DNA from: Hymenobacter sediminis
GTDB taxonomy: Bacteria > Bacteroidota > Bacteroidia > Cytophagales > Hymenobacteraceae
Direction: 5' to 3'
DNA: 64,000 nucleotides
NCBI RefSeq assembly: GCF_003231285.1
Contig: NZ_QKNS01000001.1
Location: 496,001 to 560,000, forward strand
Shown: in pieces, positions 1 to 8,596 of the stretch
Numbering within the stretch: the first letter of the stretch is position 1
Layout: each line of letters starts with the position of its first letter
Program-made: the position numbers and the translations under genes
The notes under the pieces: model-generated
Databases searched by the model: none
The model's input: the letters and a program-made list of their open reading frames with translations, nothing else
Told to the model about the DNA's origin: nothing

Positions 1-1503
1 TGTCAGCAATCCGTAGCGGCCTTGCTGCTGAAAAGGTACTGGTGCTTCTGGCGCTCCGCAACGGGTAATGCCCACGGCCAGTAGCAAGGTCATCAGGCCG
101 CCACCTGCTATGTATGCAAGCTGGCGCGGCTGGCGGCGTACCTGAGCTAACCAAGGCTTTATGCCGCTGCTTACCCGGCGCAGGGCGGGCCGCCACCGGT
201 TGAGACCAGCCAGAAACTGCTGCCGCGCTTCGGCGGGCCGCCCAAACTGAGGGCGACGGGGCGGTGCTGCCGTACCGGTAGGGTTGGCCGGGCTAATGGG
301 GGTAGCACTGGCAGCAGGCTCCGCAGCAGGCGGTGCCGGTGTCGGGGTTGCGGCTGGCTCAGGGGGGAGGGTAGGGGTAGGCGGAATTGCCGTGCTGCCT
401 GGCGGTAATACTGTCGGGGCTGAGGAGAGGCGTTCAATTAGGTTTTCCAGCTGTTGAATCTTGCTGCCCAGCTCCTGGTTGCGACGCTCCAACTCCTGTC
501 GATAAGCCTGAATGGATGATTCAAGCGCGGCTTTCTCGCGTTTTTCGGCGGCCAGTTGTTGCTGCAGGTCGGGGGCTTCGGTGGCGGCTACGGGGGTAGC
601 GGCCAGCTGCTGCTGCAGTTGGGCAATGCGCTGCTCCCGCTCGGTTTCACGGGTTTCCATGGCCTGTAGCTGCTGGCTGAGGTCGGCCTGCAGGCTAGTG
701 CGCAGTTGCTCTAGCTCCTGCTTTTCCTGGCTGCGTGCCTCCAGGTCTACCTCATAGCCTGTGGTGCGCCGGTCCAGCTCATCCACATCTTCGGCCCCCA
801 GCCACCGCCACAACTGCCCCGCCTTCTGCCGAAACAACGTTGCGGGTCCTGCCACCTCAGCTGGCGAGGCGGTAGGGGGTAGGGGGCTGTCAACCGGTGC
901 TACCTCGTTATCCAAAGCAAACCCCAAGTTCTGACACAGCTGTTCCAGATCAGTGGGCGTAAGGTCGATTTCGGGGGAAGCCAACTGGGCCAGGCGGCGA
1001 GTGAAGCGGGCCGGGTCAGGAAGCAAATGGAAGGTAGAAGCGGCGGGCACGGCGGCCATGCGCGCTTCTACTTCCGGCCCAAACCGCACGGGGGCGCCAA
1101 ACAGCACCAGCCCGGTAGTAAACTGCAGGTTGGCGGCCTCGGGTGGGAGGTGCGGCGTGAGGTAGGCAGCCAAAGCCGCCCGCTGCTGCTCGAAGCGGTT
1201 GAACGGGTTTTCGGCATCGTCGGGAAGCTCCAGCGGGGCACCATCGAGCAGCCACGTACCCGTGCGTAAATCCGGAATGTGGAGCAGGCCGCCCGCAGGT
1301 ATCAGCTGCAGAACTGTGATGCTGCGCGGGCGCACCACCACGGCATCCAGCCGGTAGTCGGGGCGGGCCGCATCGGGGGCTATGTTGCCCAGCAGCACCG
1401 TGTACGGCGCTCCGGCCTCGGCGCGCAGGGCGGCAGCTACCGCCTCAAACTGCTGCTGTCGGGAGGGAGAGGAAAAAGGAGCCGATTGGTAGGTGTGCAG
1501 CAT
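1..1503 (-). CDS. NERD-like coiled-coil membrane protein, C-terminus outside window
   Basis: From the ATG at 1503 the frame stays open for 501 codons and leaves the window at base 1, so the C-terminus is missing. Residues about 33-120 resemble a NERD (nuclease-related) domain: strands around TVLLGN, RLDAVVV and ITVLQL, then a helix PFNRFEQQRAAL. In NERD nucleases the third strand carries an E/QxK pair; here it reads QLI, so catalysis is doubtful. Residues about 238-358 form a Glu/Gln-rich coiled coil, followed by a Pro/Ala/Thr linker and one hydrophobic segment at about 462-481. A membrane-tethered scaffold is inferred; no function is known. The domain call rests on pattern only and a DUF of similar fold is possible. 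Confidence 0.7.
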   Translation of the reverse strand, partial: MLHTYQSAPFSSPSRQQQFEAVAAALRAEAGAPYTVLLGNIAPDAARPDYRLDAVVVRPRSITVLQLIPAGGLLHIPDLRTGTWLLDGAPLELPDDAENPFNRFEQQRAALAAYLTPHLPPEAANLQFTTGLVLFGAPVRFGPEVEARMAAVPAASTFHLLPDPARFTRRLAQLASPEIDLTPTDLEQLCQNLGFALDNEVAPVDSPLPPTASPAEVAGPATLFRQKAGQLWRWLGAEDVDELDRRTTGYEVDLEARSQEKQELEQLRTSLQADLSQQLQAMETRETEREQRIAQLQQQLAATPVAATEAPDLQQQLAAEKREKAALESSIQAYRQELERRNQELGSKIQQLENLIERLSSAPTVLPPGSTAIPPTPTLPPEPAATPTPAPPAAEPAASATPISPANPTGTAAPPRRPQFGRPAEARQQFLAGLNRWRPALRRVSSGIKPWLAQVRRQPRQLAYIAGGGLMTLLLAVGITRCGAPEAPVPFQQQGRYGLLT

Positions 1504-1649
1504 AGGGTAATAGAAGGAGCGCAATAACGCGGTCATAACTGGCCGCGCCGGGTTGTACGGCCGTTTTCCGATTGGGGTGTGCCAACTTTTCCGTGCCGGG
1601 GCAAGTATAGACGTTTACCTCTCCCTCAACCGTAGATTTCCTCTTTATT

Positions 1650-2051
1650 ATGGATTCCACCGCCTCAACTCCCCAAACTCCGGCTACGCCTTCCGTACCG
1701 CTCGACGTTACTGATCAGCAAAATTCGGCCCTGCTGGAGGATACCCTGAACCTGCTCAATGCCGGTGCCCCTGACAAAGCTGGGGAAAAAGGCTTGGCCG
1801 AAATTGACCGGTGGGCGGAAGTGCTGCGCGCCTCTGAGCGCCCTGGTCTGGCCAAAATTATTCAGGAGCTAACTATCCTGCGCGAGCAGCTCAGCTCTTC
1901 CGATGCCGAGGCCCACGACATAGCCGAAACGCTGGCCACCCTGGGCGCTGAAACTTCTAAAGTAGCCGACGAAACCTCGGATGGCTACAGTGCCCCGCTA
2001 GCTCAGTTAGGCAAACTGCTTATCAAGCTCGGTTCCAGCCTCTCGCGCTAA
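1650..2051 (+). CDS. Small conserved hypothetical protein, helical
   Basis: A 133-residue acidic protein with a low-complexity Thr/Pro start (residues 1-17) and three or four predicted amphipathic helices. It has no signal peptide, no membrane segment and no cysteine, so it is probably cytoplasmic. The repeated heptad-like leucines in residues 55-85 suggest helix packing. The ATG sits just after an A/T-rich leader and the gene is closed by a strong hairpin. I do not recognise the family; it is divergent from the NERD-like gene on its left, with about 146 bases between them. Confidence 0.7.
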   Translation: MDSTASTPQTPATPSVPLDVTDQQNSALLEDTLNLLNAGAPDKAGEKGLAEIDRWAEVLRASERPGLAKIIQELTILREQLSSSDAEAHDIAETLATLGAETSKVADETSDGYSAPLAQLGKLLIKLGSSLSR

Positions 2052-2074
2052 GCCGCTCTTCGCTGAAACCTGAC

Positions 2075-2117
2075 AACCCAAAAAGCCCTGACTTGCACAG
2101 TCAGGGCTTTTTGGGTT
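2075..2117 (+). terminator. Rho-independent terminator
   Basis: AACCCAAAAAGCCCTGACT, a 5-base loop, then the reverse complement with a T run inside the right arm. It lies 24 bases after the stop at 2051 and also has an A run on the left arm, so it could act in both directions. Confidence 0.85.
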
Positions 2118-2172
2118 TAGGCCAAACAATAGGGTAGGCGAAAGGTATTCACTGCTTCCGGCGGGTGCGCCG

Positions 2173-2180
2173 TACTTTTG
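2173..2180 (+). promoter_or_regulatory. Bacteroidota-type -7 box (TACTTTTG)
   Basis: TACTTTTG fits the TAnnTTTG consensus of Bacteroidota housekeeping promoters. It ends 20 bases before the ATG at 2200, giving a predicted leader of about 13 bases. No clear TTG at -33 is visible, so support rests on one box and its position. Confidence 0.45.
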
Positions 2181-2199
2181 CAGCCTCATTCCAGTACCT

Positions 2200-3219
2200 A
2201 TGTCTGAAATTCAGCCTCTCGACGACCTCACACTGTACGACCCCTTCGAAGGGATGCGTTTTAGCATGCACCGCTGCTTCCTGTGCGGTACGCCCACTAC
2301 CCCCCCGCAGGACACCATACCAGTTTTCGCCGATTGGCTGATGACGCGCTATAATCTGCAGGAGCGGCAGATTAAGTTGTTGGACATGAGTATTGTGCAG
2401 TATCAGGATCTGCGGATTGCCTGCTGCCCCAAGTGCCGAACCCAGCACGTCGAGCCACTAGAAGCTCGGATGGAGGTTGCGGCCGAGAAAGGGGTAGCCG
2501 GTTTTCGGGAGGTGGATGAGCAGACGCTGTTTCTGTGGCTGGGAAAAATGTTCTACGGTATTCTGGTCACGGAGCTGCTCACAGAGCTCGATCCGTTGGC
2601 TAAGCCGCAGTATCCGCTGGCCGAAAACGCTCTGCTGCTGAGGCGCTTCCAGGCGTTCTTTCAGCCCTTGCAGGCCTTGCGGGTGCCCATGGAGTACGAT
2701 GATTTCACGCCCGCTTCCATCTTTGTTCTGGAAGCCGACCCGCGCGAGGACACCATGCCCTTTGAGTATGATGACGACCTGAGTACCATGGGGTTCAGCA
2801 TCAAGCTCGGAAATGCCGTGCTGGTAGCCTGCCTTGTCGATAACGGTATTATTCAGCAGGCCATGCGCCGGGTTTACCAGGATGCCTACCGCCCCCTGCA
2901 CCCCGTGCAGATTGCGGAGTTCAAGGCCCGGGTGTACTATGCCGCGTACATCCTCAACGTCATCCCCGACTACTACCCCCGCGCCGTGCGGCCGGGTGAT
3001 ACGGAAGTCGTGATGGACACGCTGATAGACGACGTAACGACCTCTATTTTCAACCCTTGGGAAAATAGCGCCTACGGACAATCGTTGCTGGAAATGTGGA
3101 AACGGTGGCAGATTCCGTTAGAGGAAATTCTGCGCAACCCGGCCGAGCCGCTCACCTTCCTGTATGATGCGGACGGGCAGCCCCAGGTGCTGGAGCACTT
3201 CCCGCAGAAGGCCGGGTAG
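2200..3219 (+). CDS. Conserved hypothetical protein with paired CxxC zinc-site motifs
   Basis: A 339-residue soluble protein. Cys26 and Cys29 (CFLC) and Cys75/76 and Cys79 (CCPKC) form two CxxC pairs about 45 residues apart, the layout of a treble-clef or zinc-ribbon site. The remaining 250 residues are mixed alpha/beta with many aromatic residues (WLGKMFYG, YYAAYILNVIPDYYPR) and an acidic centre. No HNH histidine follows the second pair, so nuclease function cannot be claimed. The start is supported by the -7 box just upstream. It converges with the next gene, with only 18 bases between the two stops. Confidence 0.75.
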   Translation: MSEIQPLDDLTLYDPFEGMRFSMHRCFLCGTPTTPPQDTIPVFADWLMTRYNLQERQIKLLDMSIVQYQDLRIACCPKCRTQHVEPLEARMEVAAEKGVAGFREVDEQTLFLWLGKMFYGILVTELLTELDPLAKPQYPLAENALLLRRFQAFFQPLQALRVPMEYDDFTPASIFVLEADPREDTMPFEYDDDLSTMGFSIKLGNAVLVACLVDNGIIQQAMRRVYQDAYRPLHPVQIAEFKARVYYAAYILNVIPDYYPRAVRPGDTEVVMDTLIDDVTTSIFNPWENSAYGQSLLEMWKRWQIPLEEILRNPAEPLTFLYDADGQPQVLEHFPQKAG

Positions 3220-3237
3220 GAAAAAAGAAAGCGTAGC

Positions 3238-3765
3238 CTAACCCGGTTGCCAGGTGGGTTCTTCGGCGTACTTGGTAAGCTTGATGTTGGTCCAGCGTCC
3301 TTCGAAGCCGGTTTTTTTCTTGCATTCCCGCTCACTCACCAGCACATCCACAGCGTGGCGGTGGCGGCGGTTCATCGTGTCGTGAATGATGTAGACGCCA
3401 TCTAAGGCGTCGGAAATACCGCGGACACGTACCTTTTCGCCGTAGCGGAAGGGGCCGCCCCACTTGTCAAGCAGGTCGCGGGAAACAGCCAGCCAGCGGG
3501 TTTTGCTGGAGTGGCGCTCTGGGATGATGGAGCCGTCGGCGGTTTCCATCGGGTTGTCATCGGTCTGGTCCGGTTCGGGCCAGTAGGTGGTAGCCGTAAC
3601 GCGGTACGACAGCGTCTTGGGTGCCTTTTTTGCGGGCATCACCGGCAGCGCAATGGCTACCGGACGGGGGCTAAGCGTAGCTACCGTAGAAGGTAGGGCC
3701 AAGCCAGGGACAGAAACAGTGCGGGGGGGGAATAGGAAGGTCAGTAGGAATAACGCAATGGACAT
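3238..3765 (-). CDS. Secreted double-psi beta-barrel (3D/RlpA-like) protein
   Basis: A 175-residue protein with an N-terminal hydrophobic stretch (IALFLLTFLF) acting as signal peptide or anchor. Residues about 55-150 match the 3D/double-psi beta-barrel fold of cell-wall-active proteins: YRVTATTYW near the start, WLAVSRDLL, then VRVRGI, then DGVYIIHDTMNRRHRHAVDV, whose aspartates at the end of the barrel are typical of the 3D motif. A role in peptidoglycan remodelling is inferred. The codons for residues 12-14 contain a run of eight C (read on the coding strand) inside the signal region, a possible slippage site. Confidence 0.75.
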   Translation of the reverse strand: MSIALFLLTFLFPPRTVSVPGLALPSTVATLSPRPVAIALPVMPAKKAPKTLSYRVTATTYWPEPDQTDDNPMETADGSIIPERHSSKTRWLAVSRDLLDKWGGPFRYGEKVRVRGISDALDGVYIIHDTMNRRHRHAVDVLVSERECKKKTGFEGRWTNIKLTKYAEEPTWQPG

Positions 3766-4212
3766 GATAGTTGGGTTCGTGGACTCTCACTTTGGTCCGG
3801 AGAGGATGGACGGCCGGCCCGACTCGGCTAAGGGTAAAGCGCCATCTGGATTAGCAGAAGAAAAACGCTTTTATGTGTATAGCAAGCGGCTTTAAGAGCC
3901 GAAAACAAGTTAAATGAGAAATGAAACGGAGTTAAATATAGATAATTATAATAATTATTTGTACTTACAAAATGTTGTTATTTTGAAGGGCTCAAAGGTA
4001 AGGACTTTTTTTTAAATCGGGTTTTCAGTCGTTGCTAAGAAGTTTAGTAAAATAATATCACTTAAGCCGGATATAGTTTGGCCGCTTACGAGGGTTGCCG
4101 GTTCAGGGTTATGGCTGGGGTAGGAACTTGCTTAGGGTGAAGCCGTATGGATGATACCGGAAGCGCAACAGCTTCTGGTTTGCTCTCTTCCTCCAACCAA
4201 CCCTCACTATTC
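3766..4212. other. AT-rich divergent intergenic region
   Basis: About 450 bases between two divergent genes. Bases 3890-4080 are far richer in A/T than the neighbourhood (for example ATAATTATAATAATTATTTG near 3945) and contain no convincing frame. It likely holds both promoters; I cannot assign a box on either side with confidence. The frame of the downstream gene is open back to an ATG at 4147, but the lipoprotein signal argues for the later start. Confidence 0.5.
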
Positions 4213-5412
4213 ATGCTGTATCATTCCTTGCGCCATTCTGCTACTCCTGCCTTGTGCCTGAGCATGATGGCTGGCCTGCTTCTGGGTGCCTGCTCTTCGC
4301 CTGAAAAACCCACCGGAGATGCTGCGACAACTTCTGGCTCCTCCGACTCTACTGCTACGGCCGCCCCGATAGCACCCGCCAACTCTCCCTTGCAGGTAGT
4401 GGCTCAGTTTCGGGAACCGCAGATTGTAGGCGTAGCCGTGACGCCCGATGGCCGGGTATTCGGCGACTTTCCGCGCTGGGACAATAACCCGGTAAACCCG
4501 GTGGCCGAAATCATGCCTGATGGCTCCGTGAAAGGCTACCCCGATGCCAACTGGTGCCTCTGGAACGAAACGGTTCGCAACGAGCCGCAAAAGCACTGGA
4601 TTTGTCCCCAAAGCGTACATGCCGACAAAACCGGGATGCTATGGGTGCTCGACCCCGCCTCGCCCGGCATTAAAGGCACCGTACCCGGCGGACCTAAGCT
4701 GGTCAAAATCGACCCTGAAACGGACAAGGTGGTGCAGAACATCAGCATCCCCGAAAGCGTAGCCTCGCGCAAATCCTATCTCAACGACGTGCGCATCGAT
4801 ACCCAGAACCAGTACGCTTACATCACCGAATCGGGGGTAGGGAGCTTGGTGGTGGTGGATCTGAAGTCGGGGAAGGCGCGTAAGCTGCTGGCCCAGCACA
4901 CCTCCATGATGGCCGATACTACCCTCAACATCAAGGCTGACGGCAAAGAGCTGATTGACCCCAGCGGTAACAAGGCCCGCTTCAACGCCGATGGTATTGC
5001 CCTGAGCCAGGATATGCAGTACCTCTATTGGAAACCCCTGACCAGCTACAAACTCTACCGCATCAAAACCGAAGCTTTGCGCAACCCGGCTCTGTCGGAT
5101 GCCCAACTGGCCCAGCAGATTGAGGACTTAGGAAAAGTGCCTGCCTGCGACGGAATGGAAATCGATGCGGCCAACAATGTGTATCTGACAGCCTTCGAAG
5201 ATCATTCCATTAAGCGCCGCACCCCAGACGGTAAGGTAGAAACTGTAGTGCAGGACCCCCGCCTGGAATGGCCCGATACGTTTGCTTTTTCCGGCGACGG
5301 TAAAACGCTCTACATCACCAACTCAGCCATTCACAAAACGCCTACCTGGAACAAAGGCATTGGTAAGCAGGATCAACCTTACCACATCTTCAAGATGGCT
5401 CTTTCCAAATAG
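4213..5412 (+). CDS. Yellow/major royal jelly-type beta-propeller lipoprotein
   Basis: The start at 4213 gives a type II signal peptide ending in LLGAC, so the mature protein is a lipoprotein; an ATG 66 bases upstream would bury this signal. After a Ser/Thr/Ala linker, residues about 60-399 match the SMP-30/yellow-related six-bladed propeller family (often annotated L-dopachrome tautomerase-related): GVAVTPDGRVFGDFPRW, LWVLDPASPG, SYLNDVRIDTQNQYAYITES, DGIALSQDMQYLYW and CDGMEIDAANNVYL recur at blade spacing. The substrate is unknown. A clear paralogue with the same blade signatures lies at 29971-31074 on the other strand. Confidence 0.85.
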   Translation: MLYHSLRHSATPALCLSMMAGLLLGACSSPEKPTGDAATTSGSSDSTATAAPIAPANSPLQVVAQFREPQIVGVAVTPDGRVFGDFPRWDNNPVNPVAEIMPDGSVKGYPDANWCLWNETVRNEPQKHWICPQSVHADKTGMLWVLDPASPGIKGTVPGGPKLVKIDPETDKVVQNISIPESVASRKSYLNDVRIDTQNQYAYITESGVGSLVVVDLKSGKARKLLAQHTSMMADTTLNIKADGKELIDPSGNKARFNADGIALSQDMQYLYWKPLTSYKLYRIKTEALRNPALSDAQLAQQIEDLGKVPACDGMEIDAANNVYLTAFEDHSIKRRTPDGKVETVVQDPRLEWPDTFAFSGDGKTLYITNSAIHKTPTWNKGIGKQDQPYHIFKMALSK

Positions 5413-5432
5413 TGCTACCCCTAAATCTTATG

Positions 5433-5466
5433 AAAAGCCGTTCCGGATAAATAGGGACGGCTTTTC
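5433..5466 (+). terminator. Terminator hairpin
   Basis: AAAAGCCGT ... ACGGCTTTT followed by CTTTTTAT, 20 bases after the stop at 5412. Confidence 0.75.
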
Positions 5467-5585
5467 TTTTTATTCCTAGATTGGACGCTTCAACTCAGTC
5501 GAAAACCATACTTCCAATCATGTGGTTGATAAAGAGGTTTATTTGAACATGCGAATATCAGTTTTAGCTTTCTAATCAACCTATT

Positions 5586-5593
5586 TACATTTG
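5586..5593 (+). promoter_or_regulatory. -7 box of the sucA promoter (TACATTTG)
   Basis: TACATTTG fits TAnnTTTG exactly and ends 25 bases before the sucA ATG. The 60 bases upstream are A/T-rich. A TTTTAG about 20 bases upstream is a weak -33 candidate. Confidence 0.5.
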
Positions 5594-5618
5594 CTTCTGA
5601 ACCACCAGCTCCCACCGC

Positions 5619-8465
5619 ATGGACGCTTACTCTTACATCGCCAATGCACATGGCGAATACATTGACCAACTCTACCAGTCCTATAAAGCCGATCCGCAAT
5701 CGGTTGACGTAAGCTGGCAGAAATTCTTTGAAGGCTTCGACTTTGCGCAGCAATATCCCGAAGGTGGGGTAGGGCAGCCCGATGGCGAAGGCGTATTGGC
5801 CACTACGGCTAGTACCAACCAGGCCGGAGCCATCCGGGCCGTGGATACGGTAGCCGCCGACAAGGAAACGCAGGTCCGCAACCTGATTCATGCCTACCGC
5901 AGCCGCGGCCACCTGGTGGCCCGCACCAACCCGGTGCGTGAGCGCAAAGACCGCAAAGCTCGCCTGAATCTGCAGGACTTCGGCCTGAGCGACGCCGACC
6001 TAGACACCAAGTTCAAGAACGGCGAAGTGCTGGGCCTAGGCACGGAAGCCACCCTGCGCGACATTGTATCGGCGCTGCAGAAGATTTACACGCGCACAAT
6101 CGGGTTCGAGTACATGTACATCCGCGACCCGCAGGTGCTCGACTGGTTCCGCGAGAAAGTGGAGAAGGACTCGCTAAGCTTTAACCCCGGCGTAGAGTAC
6201 AAGAAGCGCATCCTGAGCAAGCTCAACGAAGCCGTTGTATTCGAAAACTTCCTGCATACCAAGTTTCTGGGTCAGAAACGCTTCTCGCTGGAAGGCGGCG
6301 AAACCACCATTCCCGCCCTCGACGCCATCATCCGGAAGGGTGCTGAGCTGGGCGTGGAGGAAGTGATGATTGGCATGGCCCACCGCGGCCGCCTGAACGT
6401 GCTGGCCAACATCATGGGCAAAACCTACGAGCAGATCTTCTCGGAGTTCGAGGGCACTGCCGTACCGGACCTGACCATGGGCGACGGCGACGTGAAGTAC
6501 CACATGGGCTACAGCAGCCAGGTAGATGCCGGTGGCCGCAGCGTTAACCTGAAACTGGCCCCCAACCCCTCGCACTTGGAGGCGGTGAATCCGGTAGTAG
6601 AAGGCTTCGTGCGCGCCAAGCTCGACCACGGCTACCAGAACGACTATAATAAGGTGTTGCCCATCCTGATTCACGGCGACGCCGCCGTGGCGGGCCAGGG
6701 CATTGGCTACGAGGTGACGCAGATGTCGCAGCTGGAAGGCTACAAGACCGGCGGCACCGTGCACTTCGTGATTAACAACCAGGTAGGCTTTACCACCGAC
6801 TTCGAAGACGCCCGATCGTCTATCTACAGCACCGACCTAGCGAAGATTATTGACGCGCCGGTGGTGCACGTGAACGGCGACGACCCTGAAGCTGTAGTGT
6901 TTGCCGTGCAGCTCGCCACTGAGTACCGCCAGCAGTTCCACGCCGATATCTTTATTGATATGGTGTGCTACCGCCGCCACGGCCATAACGAGTCGGACGA
7001 GCCTAAGTTCACCCAACCTACCCTCTACAACCTCATCAGCAAGCACCAGAACCCCCGCGAGGTGTACAATGCTATGCTGGTAGAGCGCGGCGACGTGGAC
7101 AAGGAGCTGGCCAACCAGATGGACCGCGAGTTCCGCGACCTGCTCCAGGCCCGCCTGGACATGGTGAAGCAGAAGCCGCTGCCCTACAACTACCAAGCCC
7201 TCGAAAACGAATGGCGCAGCCTGCGCCGCTCCAAGCCCGAGGACTTCGACCAATCGCCGGCTACCGGTATCAGTGAGGAGCTGGTGCAGAAGGTAGGCAC
7301 GGCGCTTACTACCCTGCCCGAGGGCTTCAAACCCCTGAAGCAGATTGACAACCTGATGAAGGAGCGTAAGAAGATGTTCTTCGAAACGCGCGTCCTCAAC
7401 TGGGCCGCTGGCGAGCTGCTGGCTTATGGTTCGTTGCTGGCTGAAAAGCACATTGTGCGCCTAAGCGGCCAGGATGTGCAGCGCGGCACGTTCTCGCACC
7501 GCCACGCCGTCCTGCACGACGCCGAAACCTCCGCGCCTTACAACTCTTTGAACTACATCGAGGAGGGCCAGGAGAAGCTGAACATCTACAACTCGCTGCT
7601 GAGTGAGTATGGGGTGTTGGGTTTTGAGTTCGGCTACGCCATGGCCAACCCCACGGCCCTTGTGATTTGGGAAGCTCAATTCGGCGACTTCGCCAACGGT
7701 GCCCAGACCATGATTGACCAGTTCGTGGTGTCGTCGGAAAGCAAGTGGCAGCGCATGAACGGCTTGGTGATGCTCCTGCCCCACGGCTATGAAGGCCAGG
7801 GCCCGGAGCACTCCAACGCCCGCCCCGAGCGGTTCCTGCAGTTGGCGGCTGAAAACAACATCATCGTAGCCAACATGACCACGCCGGCCAACTTCTTCCA
7901 CGCCCTGCGCCGTCAGCTGACCTGGGGGTTCCGCAAGCCGCTGGTGGTGATGTCGCCTAAGTCGATGCTGCGTCACCCGCTGTGCGTGTCGCCGGTTGAG
8001 GAGTTTACCTCCGGCTCGTTCCGCGAAGTGCTCGGCGACGTGTACGCCGAAGACAAGAAAGTGAAGCGCGTATTGCTGTGCTCGGGCAAGGTATATTTCG
8101 ATTTGCTGGAAGAGCAGCAGAAGTCGCAGCGTAAGGATGTCGCCATCGTGCGCCTGGAGCAACTGCACCCCTTCCCCAAAAAGCAGTTGGACGCCGAACT
8201 GGCGAAGTATCCTAAAGCGAAGGTGTACTGGGTACAAGAGGAGCCCGAAAATATGGGCTACTGGAACTACCTGCTGCGCTTTATGCGCCGCGAGCTGGAA
8301 GATGTGATTTCGCGCAAGCCCTCGGCCTCGCCCGCTACCGGCTACAACAAGGTGCACGTAAAGGAGCAGAAGGACCTCGTGGCCCGCGCCTTCGACAAGC
8401 CCCGCGAGGAGGTAGCTGATACCGTTATCAAGGAAACCGCCGCCAACGCGCAAAAAACCGACTAA
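5619..8465 (+). CDS. sucA: 2-oxoglutarate dehydrogenase E1 component
   Basis: Thiamine-diphosphate-dependent decarboxylase that converts 2-oxoglutarate and transfers the succinyl group to the E2 lipoyl arm in the TCA cycle. The 948-residue length is normal. The start YSYIANAHGEYIDQLYQSYK is the conserved N-terminal E2-binding helix; GMAHRGRLNVLAN, HGDAAVAGQGIGYEV, HFVINNQVGFTT and YRRHGHNESDEP mark the ThDP domain, and GYEGQGPEHSNARPERFLQ the transketolase-like pyrimidine domain. sucB follows after 131 bases, so the pair is probably cotranscribed from the TACATTTG box at 5586. The E3 gene lies 7 kb away. Nothing in it is unusual. Confidence 0.97.
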   Translation: MDAYSYIANAHGEYIDQLYQSYKADPQSVDVSWQKFFEGFDFAQQYPEGGVGQPDGEGVLATTASTNQAGAIRAVDTVAADKETQVRNLIHAYRSRGHLVARTNPVRERKDRKARLNLQDFGLSDADLDTKFKNGEVLGLGTEATLRDIVSALQKIYTRTIGFEYMYIRDPQVLDWFREKVEKDSLSFNPGVEYKKRILSKLNEAVVFENFLHTKFLGQKRFSLEGGETTIPALDAIIRKGAELGVEEVMIGMAHRGRLNVLANIMGKTYEQIFSEFEGTAVPDLTMGDGDVKYHMGYSSQVDAGGRSVNLKLAPNPSHLEAVNPVVEGFVRAKLDHGYQNDYNKVLPILIHGDAAVAGQGIGYEVTQMSQLEGYKTGGTVHFVINNQVGFTTDFEDARSSIYSTDLAKIIDAPVVHVNGDDPEAVVFAVQLATEYRQQFHADIFIDMVCYRRHGHNESDEPKFTQPTLYNLISKHQNPREVYNAMLVERGDVDKELANQMDREFRDLLQARLDMVKQKPLPYNYQALENEWRSLRRSKPEDFDQSPATGISEELVQKVGTALTTLPEGFKPLKQIDNLMKERKKMFFETRVLNWAAGELLAYGSLLAEKHIVRLSGQDVQRGTFSHRHAVLHDAETSAPYNSLNYIEEGQEKLNIYNSLLSEYGVLGFEFGYAMANPTALVIWEAQFGDFANGAQTMIDQFVVSSESKWQRMNGLVMLLPHGYEGQGPEHSNARPERFLQLAAENNIIVANMTTPANFFHALRRQLTWGFRKPLVVMSPKSMLRHPLCVSPVEEFTSGSFREVLGDVYAEDKKVKRVLLCSGKVYFDLLEEQQKSQRKDVAIVRLEQLHPFPKKQLDAELAKYPKAKVYWVQEEPENMGYWNYLLRFMRRELEDVISRKPSASPATGYNKVHVKEQKDLVARAFDKPREEVADTVIKETAANAQKTD

Positions 8466-8596
8466 GCAGGCAGCCTGCCGGCCCCAGAGGCGTATGCTAA
8501 TCTGGCCGGCAGGCAGCGCAGAGTCGATAGTCGTTCAGGAACGTAAGCTGCCTAGCTTGCGCTACTACCCACCGAAACCCTTCAAAATTCCCACCT

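Noticed and set aside
7461..8453. Open frame of 330 codons on the minus strand opposite sucA
   Set aside because: It is the shadow of a high-GC conserved gene; the protein is low in motif content and sucA is beyond doubt.
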